Positions 45,931-55,212 of a stretch of DNA of 64,000 bases are shown here, piece by piece. Under the pieces are notes generated by a model that was not told where the DNA came from, made no database searches, and saw nothing but the letters and a program-made list of their open reading frames with translations. The stretch comes from an uncultured Gammaproteobacteria bacterium (GTDB lineage: Bacteria > Pseudomonadota > Gammaproteobacteria > Ga0077536): positions 1 through 64,000 of the forward strand of contig CALKCL010000016.1 in NCBI GenBank assembly GCA_938082545.1, read 5' to 3'. How positions within the stretch are numbered: the first letter of the stretch is position 1; each line of letters starts with the position of its first letter. The translations under genes were made by a program, and so were the position numbers.

Positions 45931-47634
45931 TTACCGGAGCTTGTCTAAAAAGCTCGAGATCTCACTCCACTTAACCTCAAGAGTCTCTTCAGACGTACGG
46001 CCTTTATATTCGATCACATCTTTAGCTAGACCTCTTTCTGTGAGGACTAGGCGATGAGGCACGCCTATTAGTTCAAGATCTGTAAACATTACACCAGGTC
46101 GCTCTGGCTTATCGCAGAAAAGAACCTCATACCCCTCTTTCGACAACGTTTCATAGAGCATAGTTGCTTTTTGGAGGACAGAAGGTGACTTATGCATGTT
46201 AATCGGGACAATTGCACAATAAAAAGGCGTCATCTGTTTGGGCCAAATAATACCCTTAGAATCGTTATGCTGCTCTATAGCCGCGGATACGATTCTAGAA
46301 ACTCCAAGACCGTAGCAGCCCATAGTCATTGTCACAGCTTTTCCATTCTCGTTGAGTACGCTAGCTTTCATAGCTGAGCTGTATTTTGTTCCAAGTTGGA
46401 AAATATGACCTACTTCAATACCTTTTTTGATGTCTAGTGTTCCTAAGCCTTCAGGTGCAAGGTCGCCCGTGGTAACTTCCCGCAAATCAAAGACTTTAGG
46501 GCTGGGAAGATCGCGTGTCCAATTTACTCCAGTAAGGTGATATCCATGTTTATTTGCTCCGCAGATGAAATCTGAAGCTAGTGCGGCATCTTGGTCGACT
46601 AAAACATCAATAGGGAGGCCAACCGGACCTATTGAACCAGGAGGGCAACCAATTGCGGCTAAAATTTCGTCGTGTTCAGCGAAACGAAGAGGGATTGCTA
46701 CTTCGTCTAATTTCTGAGCTTTTACAACATTTAGATCGTGATCGCCCCTTAACACTATCGCTATCAAATTGCCCTTAGAGCCGTCTAAAACAAGAGTTTT
46801 AAGACATTTAGATAAAGGAGTATTCAGAAATTCACAGACCTCTTTTACTGTCTGTTGCTGCGGAGTTTCAATAGTTTGCATTACCTCTGTTTCCGGTAAC
46901 GGTTCCGATGTTGCCATAGTGACTGGAGTCATTTCTACATTTGATGCGTAATTACCTAGAGAGCTGAAGGCAATTCTGTCTTCTCCAGAATCAGCTAAAA
47001 CATGAAATTCGTGGGATTTCGATCCTCCGATGTTACCTGTGTCTGCTATAACGGCCCGATACTCTAGGCCTAGACGGTCGAAAATTTTACAATAGGTGGC
47101 ATGCATTTTTTGATACGTTTCTTCGAGAGAGTCTGCATCTATATGAAAAGAGTAGGCGTCTTTCATCAAAAATTCGCGGGCGCGCATAATGCCGAAGCGA
47201 GGTCTTATCTCATCTCTAAATTTCATTTGTATTTGATAGAGGTTGCAGGGTAGTTGCTTGTAGCTGGTTATTTCGCCTCTGACTAAATCAGTAATAATCT
47301 CCTCATGGGTAGGTCCTAAACAGAAGTCTCTGTCATGTCTATCGGTAAAGCGAAGAAGCTCTGGACCGTAAGCCTCCCATCTTGTCGATTCTTTCCAAAG
47401 TTCGGCCGGCTGCACACTTGACATCAAGATCTCTTGAGCCCCTGCAAGATCCATTTCTTCTCGTATGACAGCTTCAACTTTGCGAAGTACCTTGAGGCCT
47501 AGCGGAAGCCAAGTATATATCCCAGCGGCTAGTTGTCGCACTAGACCAGCTCTCAACATCAGGCGGTGGCTCGATATTTCAGCTTCAGAGGGGGCCTCTC
47601 GCAAGGTAGGTATAAAAAAATTCGAAGTTTTCAT
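45931..47634 (-). CDS. proS: Prolyl-tRNA synthetase
   Basis: 567 residues, class II synthetase with the bacterial-type editing insertion (about residues 225-400). Motif blocks: LMLRAGLVRQLAAGIYTWLPLGLKVLRKVE, LCLGPTHEEIITDLVRGE, QIQMKFRDEIRPRFGIMRAREFLMKDAYSFH and GCYGLGVSRIVSAAIEQ. Charges tRNA-Pro; the editing domain clears mischarged alanine. Confidence 0.98.
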   Translation of the reverse strand: MKTSNFFIPTLREAPSEAEISSHRLMLRAGLVRQLAAGIYTWLPLGLKVLRKVEAVIREEMDLAGAQEILMSSVQPAELWKESTRWEAYGPELLRFTDRHDRDFCLGPTHEEIITDLVRGEITSYKQLPCNLYQIQMKFRDEIRPRFGIMRAREFLMKDAYSFHIDADSLEETYQKMHATYCKIFDRLGLEYRAVIADTGNIGGSKSHEFHVLADSGEDRIAFSSLGNYASNVEMTPVTMATSEPLPETEVMQTIETPQQQTVKEVCEFLNTPLSKCLKTLVLDGSKGNLIAIVLRGDHDLNVVKAQKLDEVAIPLRFAEHDEILAAIGCPPGSIGPVGLPIDVLVDQDAALASDFICGANKHGYHLTGVNWTRDLPSPKVFDLREVTTGDLAPEGLGTLDIKKGIEVGHIFQLGTKYSSAMKASVLNENGKAVTMTMGCYGLGVSRIVSAAIEQHNDSKGIIWPKQMTPFYCAIVPINMHKSPSVLQKATMLYETLSKEGYEVLFCDKPERPGVMFTDLELIGVPHRLVLTERGLAKDVIEYKGRTSEETLEVKWSEISSFLDKLR

Positions 47635-48178
47635 GGTCGCAGCAACTTTTTTTTTGGTGAACTACAAATGTGCGAGGTAAAAAACACCCCTACACGAAAA
47701 TAAATATACATTTAGTATACTGATATTTCGCTATCAAATATTTAGATCCTTCTGTGAGTGGTAACAGACCACGCAAACTCTATATAAATTAGGTAATTAA
47801 GCTAATTTAAGTCTTTTTGATGGGATAAAATTGCTCCTTTTTTAGTGAGAATACAAAAATAAGATACCGGTTTCGGGCATGGACTTGTTTTGGAATACTG
47901 CTATCTCCCGAGCGGAATTTGAGACTCAAGCTTTCAATTACGTGAGATTTCTCCGACAGTGGGGTGATAAAGCACCAATCTGGCGCAGTGGCGACTTGAC
48001 TAAACTCAGGAATATCATTAGCCTAGCGTTCAATTACACTGAATTGTCTAATATCCCTTAAAAATGTTGCTACTACTGTATTTAAGTCTCTAAATAGGAA
48101 GTAATCCTTCCCCTTTTAGTCTAATATTTTCGCTACTTCGTATATAGGTTTCATTGGACTATAAAAAAGGCAAAACTA
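47635..48178. other. 544 bp AT-rich gap between proS and ilvI
   Basis: The longest gap in the window. It must hold the promoters of proS (minus) and ilvIHC (plus), but I cannot place either firmly. It has a small possible ORF (47879-48061) and a short GGAAG/CTTCC hairpin followed by CCTTTT (48098-48116). There is no leader peptide rich in Leu, Ile or Val that would suggest classical attenuation. Confidence 0.4.
47879..48061 (+). CDS. Doubtful 60-codon ORF
   Basis: 60 residues with no recognised family (MDLFWNTAISRAEF... to ...YTELSNIP). Mildly amphipathic, no signal peptide or membrane helix. Only a weak GGG precedes the ATG. It lies alone in an otherwise empty AT-rich region and is unrelated in sequence to the ilv genes, so it may be non-coding or a remnant. 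Confidence 0.25.
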   Translation: MDLFWNTAISRAEFETQAFNYVRFLRQWGDKAPIWRSGDLTKLRNIISLAFNYTELSNIP

Positions 48179-49900
48179 TTGGATGAGCAAATGCGTGGAG
48201 CAGAAATATTTGTAAAAGCCCTTGCTGATGAGGGCGTAGAGTTCCTTTTTGGCTATCCTGGAGGTGCTGTCTTGCACATCTATGATGAAATTTTCAAGCA
48301 GGACAAAGTCAAACATATATTAGTACGGCATGAACAAGGCGCGACACATGCAGCGGATGGATATGCGCGCGCCTGTGGAAGACCTGGAGTTGTGCTTGTG
48401 ACATCCGGTCCTGGTGCGACAAATGCTGTTACAGGAATTGCTACGGCATTTATGGACTCAATTCCTATGGTCGTTTTCACCGGTCAAGTGTCAACTGCAT
48501 TGATTGGTAATGATGCTTTCCAAGAGGTAGATTGCGTTGGGATAACTAGGCCATGCGTTAAGCACAACTTTCTGGTGCAGCGAGTCGAAGACTTAGCAGA
48601 GACTATAAAAAAAGCTTTTTATGTCGCCAGTACCGGGCGGCCTGGCCCAGTTGTAGTTGATTTACCTAAAGATGTTACAGCTGCAGTTACATCTTATAGC
48701 TACCCTAAAACGGTTACCATGAGATCCTACAAACCCCCAGTTGAGGGTGATCCTGAGCAAATACATCGAGCCTGTGATTTGTTATTGTCGGCTAAAAAGC
48801 CCATGATTTATTCTGGTGGTGGGGCTGTGATCGGTAACGCGTCTGAGGAGCTCACTAAGTTTGCCCGATTACTAGGCTACCCTGTAACGCAGACTTTGAT
48901 GGGGCTGGGTGCTTATCCTGGAAGTGACCCTCAGTTTGTTGGGATGCTTGGTATGCATGGGACGTATGAGGCCAATATGGCAATGCATCACTGCGATGTT
49001 TTGATATCCATTGGGGCTCGTTTTGACGACAGAGTAACTGGAGATCTAGAGAAATTTTGTCCAGAAGCGAAAATCATTCATATCGATATAGATCCTGCTT
49101 CAATATCTAAAAATGTTTACGTTGATGTGCCTATTGTAGGAACTGTGCGCAGCGTCCTTAGAGAGTTGAATCAAGCTATAGAATCAAGTGGTAGAGCTCC
49201 TGTCGATCGTGCCACGAATCTCTGGTGGGCTCAGATTAAAGAATGGGCAAGTATAAAATGTTTAGATTACGACAAAACCAGTAAGCTAATTAAGCCACAA
49301 TCGGTGATCGAGGCCTTACACAAAGTCACGGATGGGGATGCTTATATTACCTCTGATGTAGGCCAGCACCAGATGTGGGCTGCTCAATACTACACCTTCG
49401 ACAAACCGCGCAGGTGGATAAATTCAGGCGGATTAGGGACTATGGGTTTTGGTTTGCCAGCGGCTATTGGCGTACAATTGGCTTTTCCTGACAGCGTTGT
49501 AGCCTGTGTTACTGGTGAGGCGAGCTTCCAAATGTGTATCCAAGAGCTATCCACATGTCTTCAGTACAATTTACCTATCAAGGTGGTAAGTCTCAACAAC
49601 AGATATATGGGGATGGTACGGCAGTGGCAGGAATTTTTCTATGAATCAAGATATTCTAATTCTTATATGGATGCACTGCCAGATTTTGTGAAGCTGGCTG
49701 AAAGCTATGGGCATATAGGTATGCGAATCGATCAACCCGGAGACGTAGTTGGTGCATTAGAAGAGGCTTTTGGCTTGCGAGACAGACTCGTAGTCATGGA
49801 TTTCATTACAGATCAAACTGAAAATGTCTACCCCATGATTGCTGCAGGCAAAGGGCAACATGAGATGCATTTGGCAACAGACGATCGTGAGCTAGCATGA
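48179..49900 (+). CDS. ilvI: Acetolactate synthase, large (catalytic) subunit
   Basis: 573 residues, ThDP enzyme of branched-chain amino acid synthesis. FGYPGGAVLHIYDEI, the catalytic Glu in LVRHEQGATHAADGYAR, VTSGPGATNAVTGIATA, FQEVDCVGITRPCVKHNF and the ThDP motif GEASFQMCIQELSTC...NN are present. In that last motif GEA replaces the usual GDG, so the metal-ligand Asp position carries Glu. The start is TTG 48179 (GAEIF homologues begin with four or five extra residues); ATG 48191 is the alternative. It overlaps ilvH by 4 bp. Confidence 0.95.
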   Translation: MDEQMRGAEIFVKALADEGVEFLFGYPGGAVLHIYDEIFKQDKVKHILVRHEQGATHAADGYARACGRPGVVLVTSGPGATNAVTGIATAFMDSIPMVVFTGQVSTALIGNDAFQEVDCVGITRPCVKHNFLVQRVEDLAETIKKAFYVASTGRPGPVVVDLPKDVTAAVTSYSYPKTVTMRSYKPPVEGDPEQIHRACDLLLSAKKPMIYSGGGAVIGNASEELTKFARLLGYPVTQTLMGLGAYPGSDPQFVGMLGMHGTYEANMAMHHCDVLISIGARFDDRVTGDLEKFCPEAKIIHIDIDPASISKNVYVDVPIVGTVRSVLRELNQAIESSGRAPVDRATNLWWAQIKEWASIKCLDYDKTSKLIKPQSVIEALHKVTDGDAYITSDVGQHQMWAAQYYTFDKPRRWINSGGLGTMGFGLPAAIGVQLAFPDSVVACVTGEASFQMCIQELSTCLQYNLPIKVVSLNNRYMGMVRQWQEFFYESRYSNSYMDALPDFVKLAESYGHIGMRIDQPGDVVGALEEAFGLRDRLVVMDFITDQTENVYPMIAAGKGQHEMHLATDDRELA

Positions 49901-50397
49901 CAGAAAGACACACGCTTGCCCTGTTGTTAGAGAACACTGCAGGATCATTATCGAGAGTGGCGGGTCTTTTCTCCGCTCGCGCATACAATATAGAGTCCCT
50001 TTCAGTTGCGCCAACTGAGGATCCTACTATGTCGAGAATGACCGTTGTGACTAGTGGTTCTCCTCAGATTATTGACCAAATTGTCAAGCAGCTAAACAAG
50101 CTTATTGACGTTATTGTTCTTGTTGATCTGAGTGATGGTTTGCGAGTTGAGCGTGAACTTCTTTTGGTAAAGATGTGGTACGACAATGATCTAGAAAAAG
50201 ACAAAATTCTGAAGGCAGTCCGTAAGTTAGAAGGTGTCCTCTTAGATACTACCGAGGGGGTTTACACTGCTGAGATTACCGGTTCCTCAGCGCAACTAGA
50301 TGAGTTTGTCAGATTAGTTGATTCAAGTATCCTTGAATTAGCCCGTTCCGGGACTTTAGGTCTCCAATTAGGTCCTAAATCGCTAAATTCGAAATAA
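49897..50397 (+). CDS. ilvH: Acetolactate synthase, small (regulatory) subunit
   Basis: 166 residues. N-terminal ACT domain (HTLALLLENTAGSLSRVAGLFSARAYNIESLSVAPTED) followed by a ferredoxin-like C-terminal domain (LLLVKMWYD...). It confers valine feedback control on and activates the large subunit. Coupled to it by ATGA; ilvC follows after 47 bp. Confidence 0.96.
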   Translation: MTERHTLALLLENTAGSLSRVAGLFSARAYNIESLSVAPTEDPTMSRMTVVTSGSPQIIDQIVKQLNKLIDVIVLVDLSDGLRVERELLLVKMWYDNDLEKDKILKAVRKLEGVLLDTTEGVYTAEITGSSAQLDEFVRLVDSSILELARSGTLGLQLGPKSLNSK

Positions 50398-50423
50398 TTT
50401 AATACAATATATAAATTGACTAA

Positions 50424-51467
<1,044 letters not shown>

Positions 51468-51622
51468 AGTCTTCAATGACGTCTAATTCGTGGGTTACTT
51501 GGGTGGGACTGGTATCACATTAAGGAAAATCGTTGTATTGTGATAGCGACTTGATGTCTTTTTTTGGCGAGGCGTATTCTGAACTTCGTTGATGATTTTC
51601 AGTTAAGATTGTAGCTAAGGGT

Positions 51623-52432
51623 ATGGTGAAAACGCCGATGCGATTACTTGGTAGAAAGCCAGACACAGTAAGGACGACCGAAGTCGTGAAGAAGCGCACA
51701 GGAATTTACCTGCTCCCGAATTTATTTACTACCGGGGCCTTGTTTGCTGGGTATTATAGTATAGTCGCTGCTATCAACGACCGTTTTGAAGCAGCGGCGA
51801 TTGCCGTCTTCATCGCCATGGTGCTAGACGGGATAGACGGGCGTATAGCACGCTTAACTAATACACAAAGCGACTTTGGGGCTCAATACGACAGCTTGGC
51901 AGATGTGGTGTCTTTTGGTTTGGCGCCAAGCATCATCATTTATGAGTGGTCTTTGTTTCAGTTAGGTAAATTTGGATGGCTAGCAGCCTTTGTTTATACC
52001 GCTGCCGCTGCCTTGAGGTTAGCCCGATTTAATGCGCAAAGCTCCGACACTGATAGTACTTTTTTTCAAGGGTTGCCTAGCCCTGCTGCTGCTGCCGTAG
52101 TGGCCGCTACGGTATGGGTTGGTCAGAGTTTTAGTTTCCTCAGCCTCCATGGGTTTGCGTTTCTAGTCATGACGATTACCTTATGCGTTGCCTTGCTTAT
52201 GGTAAGTAACCTGATGTACTACAGCTTTAAAGATTTTGACTTGCGTGGAAAGGTTCCATTTGTAGCAGTACTAGCCGTTGTTATGGTGTTTGTTTTGGTT
52301 TCACTAGAGCCAGCCAGTGTCCTTCTAATTCTTTTTGGTGGTTACGCATTATCTCCGTTAGGGGCTAGATTGAAGAGAATATGGTTTAAAGGAGAGCAGA
52401 GCTCGACTGCGCTGCATCTTGATGAAGACTGA
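51623..52432 (+). CDS. pssA: CDP-diacylglycerol--serine O-phosphatidyltransferase
   Basis: 269 residues with about seven membrane helices. The CDP-alcohol phosphatidyltransferase motif D-G-x2-A-R-x8-G-x3-D-x3-D is seen as DGIDGRIARLTNTQSDFGAQYDSLADVVSFG (about residue 72). It makes phosphatidylserine, precursor of phosphatidylethanolamine. This is the membrane (type II) form, not the E. coli soluble type. The ilvC-pssA order also occurs in Pseudomonas. Confidence 0.95.
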   Translation: MVKTPMRLLGRKPDTVRTTEVVKKRTGIYLLPNLFTTGALFAGYYSIVAAINDRFEAAAIAVFIAMVLDGIDGRIARLTNTQSDFGAQYDSLADVVSFGLAPSIIIYEWSLFQLGKFGWLAAFVYTAAAALRLARFNAQSSDTDSTFFQGLPSPAAAAVVAATVWVGQSFSFLSLHGFAFLVMTITLCVALLMVSNLMYYSFKDFDLRGKVPFVAVLAVVMVFVLVSLEPASVLLILFGGYALSPLGARLKRIWFKGEQSSTALHLDED

Positions 52433-52509
52433 TGTAGAGTTCTCATGAGGATATGGCCATCTGGACAGACTATGAAAACGCCGCGTTTTGATAGTATCTG
52501 GTGGAAACG

Positions 52510-53043
52510 ATGAGCTCTTCAAGCTCCGGAACTGCTCATTTATCAGAAATGGGGATTGATGTTTGGAGCCCGCGAATTATTGAAGTTCCCAAGTTTCAAC
52601 ACCATTTCTTTTCAGATGATAGCAACAAGCGGACCTGTTGTGTTGTGCTTAAAGTTGGAAATGAAGCTGCGGGAGTTAGTGTTGCGCTTCTTTTGGACAA
52701 TATGATGCTGGCAGTTGGTTTATCTAGACGCTCTCTCAAAGACGATTCACAAGTGCGTGACAACCGAAAAGATATCATTGAGGAGGAGGCTTCGCTTGAC
52801 GAGATATTGAAATACCATACTCCAGATTTTCTATTATTATCAGGCTTTAAAATACACCATCTAATAACCAATGCTAATGAGAAAAAAAAATCTCCAAGTG
52901 TTCTAAATTTAGGTGATTATGATCTTAGCTTTTATTCTATAGAGTCGTTGCTTGAGCTCCTTGAAAATCCAGATCGAAAACGAGAAGTTTGGCAAACGTT
53001 GAGTAAGTTGCAAAATAGATTCGAGAAGGTCGAGACTAAATGA
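52510..53043 (+). CDS. DNA polymerase III psi subunit (HolD)-like protein
   Basis: About 177 residues, no database-level certainty. The N-terminal LSEMGIDVWSPR resembles the LQQLGITQW(S)LR motif of HolD that contacts chi, and the C-terminal SIESLLELLENPDRKREVWQTLSKL resembles the HolD end (P-x-x-K/R-R-x-x-W-x-x-L). It directly precedes rimI with an ATGA overlap, exactly as holD precedes rimI in E. coli. The central region (residues 40-130) is divergent and longer than in E. coli. An in-frame GTG at 52501 is a possible longer start. Confidence 0.6.
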   Translation: MSSSSSGTAHLSEMGIDVWSPRIIEVPKFQHHFFSDDSNKRTCCVVLKVGNEAAGVSVALLLDNMMLAVGLSRRSLKDDSQVRDNRKDIIEEEASLDEILKYHTPDFLLLSGFKIHHLITNANEKKKSPSVLNLGDYDLSFYSIESLLELLENPDRKREVWQTLSKLQNRFEKVETK

Positions 53044-53504
53044 GTAGCCCTTTGCCGCTAGAAATGCTTATTCAGCGTTCTATGCGAATAGAAGATGTGC
53101 CTGAAGTAATTGATATAGAAGTGCGTTCTTACGATTTCCCTTGGTCGGAAAAAATTTTCTTGGACTGTATGAAAGCCGGCTATTTATGTAATGTCGCTCA
53201 TTTTGGAGGGGTTTTGGCAGCGTATGGGATAATGTCTTTCGGGGCAGGAGAAGCACATATTTTAAATGTATGTGTTGATGCGAGCTATCGAAGGGAAGGT
53301 TTTGGTAAGCTGTTGATTACCAAGTTACTGGAAATAGTTAAAACTCATAATGTAAGTAGTGTGTATTTGGAAGTTCGTCCGTCTAATCCCGCAGCTATTG
53401 ATCTGTATTCTCAGATAGGTTTTTCCAAAGTCGGTGAGAGACTCAAATATTACCCTGCCCTTAATGGGCGCGAGGATGCTCACGTTTTAAAACTGACTAT
53501 GTAA
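53040..53504 (+). CDS. rimI: Ribosomal protein S18-alanine N-acetyltransferase
   Basis: 154 residues, GNAT fold. IEVRSYDFPWSEKIFLDCMKAGY, AHILNVCVDASYRREGFGKLLITKLLE (acetyl-CoA motif A with R-x-x-G-x-G/A) and YLEVRPSNPAAIDLYSQIGFSKVGERLKYYP are characteristic. It acetylates the N-terminal alanine of S18. Coupled to the holD-like gene. Confidence 0.94.
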   Translation: MSSPLPLEMLIQRSMRIEDVPEVIDIEVRSYDFPWSEKIFLDCMKAGYLCNVAHFGGVLAAYGIMSFGAGEAHILNVCVDASYRREGFGKLLITKLLEIVKTHNVSSVYLEVRPSNPAAIDLYSQIGFSKVGERLKYYPALNGREDAHVLKLTM

Positions 53505-53584
53505 TCTAATGTGGACTTGTGTGCAGAGGCTTAAACCTTTACCTTTATCATCAACTGTAAATACTGTTTTTCTAGGAGTTCCGG

Positions 53585-54151
53585 ATGAAATTTCCTGATA
53601 TGCGTGCCTCAAAATTAATTCAAAACATTTTCTATATAACACTTTTGTTTGCTGGAGCTAATACTGCTTTTGCAAACTCGGTAGCTTTAGAGCTCGGGAC
53701 GATAGAAGGTGACGAGAATGCTGAGCGGTTTGGTGGGGTATTTCGTGTGGAGTCCGATAAAAAATGGTTTGCGGCTGGAGATTGGTATTTGGGTACCTAT
53801 TTCGAATTTGGCCTTACTTATTGGGATGGCGACAAGGGCACTGAAGGCAAGGATAGTCTCGTAGATTTTGCGGTAACGCCTATTTTCCGCTACCAGCGGA
53901 AGCTTGGAGATAGTATTGCCCCTTTCGTAGAGTTCGGTACAGGCGCGCATGTTCATACTGAGACAGGAATTGGCAATAAAGATATAGATATTCCTTTTTC
54001 TTTCGGGACTCATGTTGGTGCGGGTGCTCGTTTCGGTGCGAGAGGAGCATATGAAGTTGCTTATCGGTTTCAGCACTTATCAAATGCCGGTTTAGGCGAT
54101 GAAAACCCCGGACTTAATTTTCATGTCATTCAATTAGGCTACCATTTTTGA
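53585..54151 (+). CDS. PagL-type lipid A 3-O-deacylase (acyloxyacyl hydrolase family)
   Basis: 188 residues. Signal peptide (about residues 1-31, ending AFA), then an eight-stranded-barrel pattern of alternating residues closing with a C-terminal phenylalanine. The catalytic His-Ser pair lies in FQHLSNAGLGDENPGLNF near residue 170, as in PagL. It would remove the 3-position acyl chain from lipid A in the outer membrane. It has its own gap on both sides (80 and 238 bp). PagL proteins are poorly conserved, so the assignment rests on the C-terminal motif and barrel pattern. Confidence 0.85.
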   Translation: MKFPDMRASKLIQNIFYITLLFAGANTAFANSVALELGTIEGDENAERFGGVFRVESDKKWFAAGDWYLGTYFEFGLTYWDGDKGTEGKDSLVDFAVTPIFRYQRKLGDSIAPFVEFGTGAHVHTETGIGNKDIDIPFSFGTHVGAGARFGARGAYEVAYRFQHLSNAGLGDENPGLNFHVIQLGYHF

Positions 54152-54345
54152 GCTCGTTCTCGTGCTCGTGTTTCTGCTTACTGCGTGTTTATAAAATATA
54201 AGCTATTGAACGGTAGACCTTAGAGAGCTGTGTTGGTAACCACCAATCTTGTCAGATTTCGGATTTTAAAGGTTATAAGCAGTAGTAGCATGTGATCAAT
54301 ACCGGAAGTGTCTAGTGTAAATATCACATGTGTTATTTTTGATCG

Positions 54346-54389
54346 AAGGAGGTAAGTACGTTTTCAGGAACGTATTTTGAAAAAACGTA
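54346..54389 (+). promoter_or_regulatory. Perfect Shine-Dalgarno separated from the next start codon by a hairpin
   Basis: AAGGAGGT (54346-54353) fully matches the anti-Shine-Dalgarno, but the ATG it could serve is 37 nt downstream (54390). TACGTTTT (54357-54364) and AAAACGTA (54382-54389) form an 8 bp stem filling that space, so folding would bring the two within about 3 nt. A competing stem (TACGTT/AACGTA, 54357-54362 with 54369-54374) is possible. No other start codon lies at normal distance. Confidence 0.5.
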
Positions 54390-55184
54390 ATGAATGTATT
54401 TGCTTTTCAGATAAAAACCGTTCCAGATCTCGATGCAGGGCGTAAATTTTGGAGTCTAGGTGATTTAGGAGATAAAGAAGCCGGCGCCGTCATGCATAGT
54501 AAAAGACGGCAGGAGACTAACAGTATAAGTAACTCCTTGCGTCAGCACTTTCAAAAAGTAGTATCTATTTCGGCAGTTTATAGAGTGGATGAAAGCATTA
54601 AAATCTGGTCGCTGGGAGAAGGAAATCTCACTGAAATTGATTCTGCTGAAAGCAGATTGCTTCGGGAATTTTATGGATATATAGAGGCCCATGGTCCGGC
54701 GCTGATTTCATGGAACGGTGCGGTATTTGACTTGCCCGTCTTGCATTATAGAGCTCTTGTTAATAAAGTTTCTGCGCCAAAGTATTGGAATAGTGAGAGT
54801 AGATACGTAAATATGGAGGAAAATTGCTGTCAAGAAGATACAACTGCCATGCATACAGATCTTATGAATCAGCTAGGTGGCTCTAAAGACGCACCGTATT
54901 CTCCTCTTTCAGAAGTTGCTAGTTTGCTAGGTTTCCCTAACACACTAGATATGGATAGTAGAAAGATGTTTGAAGTATATCTAACTGGCGGCACAGAAAT
55001 CATTCGAAAAAAGAATGAAGTGGACGTACTTAAACTCTGGTTCGTTTACCTTAACTACCAATCTATGGCTGGCCAGATCGACATTAATATTGAGATGGAA
55101 CGAACTAGGAACTGTCTCGCCTCCAGTAATCAGCCTCATGCGTCTGAACTATTGGCTCTATGGCCAGCTATGGCCTTATTTTGA
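54390..55184 (+). CDS. PolB-like 3'-5' exonuclease family protein lacking the first catalytic motif
   Basis: 264 residues, matching the predicted PolB-like 3'-5' exonuclease family in length and in several segments: MNVFAF..KTVPD, LISWNGAVFDLPVLHYRAL, HTDLMNQL, SEVASLLGFP, and VDVLKLWFVYL near the C-terminus. The expected DIETVPD (Exo I, metal-binding D-x-E) reads QIKTVPD here: both acidic residues are replaced, by Gln 7 and Lys 9. Exo II and later Asp residues remain. It is probably catalytically inactive or changed. An in-frame stop four codons upstream fixes the start. rlmD follows after 28 bp. Confidence 0.8.
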   Translation: MNVFAFQIKTVPDLDAGRKFWSLGDLGDKEAGAVMHSKRRQETNSISNSLRQHFQKVVSISAVYRVDESIKIWSLGEGNLTEIDSAESRLLREFYGYIEAHGPALISWNGAVFDLPVLHYRALVNKVSAPKYWNSESRYVNMEENCCQEDTTAMHTDLMNQLGGSKDAPYSPLSEVASLLGFPNTLDMDSRKMFEVYLTGGTEIIRKKNEVDVLKLWFVYLNYQSMAGQIDINIEMERTRNCLASSNQPHASELLALWPAMALF

Positions 55185-55212
55185 TTGTCTGTTGTGGGCC
55201 CCTTTATTCCCT

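Noticed and set aside
48062..48178. Leader-peptide attenuator before ilvI
   Set aside because: No short ORF rich in Ile, Leu or Val and no terminator hairpin with a T-run was found.
54152..54389. Terminator or small RNA after the pagL-like gene (CTCGT repeats, TTGGT/ACCAA at 54233-54246)
   Set aside because: The repeats are short, no T-run follows the hairpin, and no promoter could be placed.
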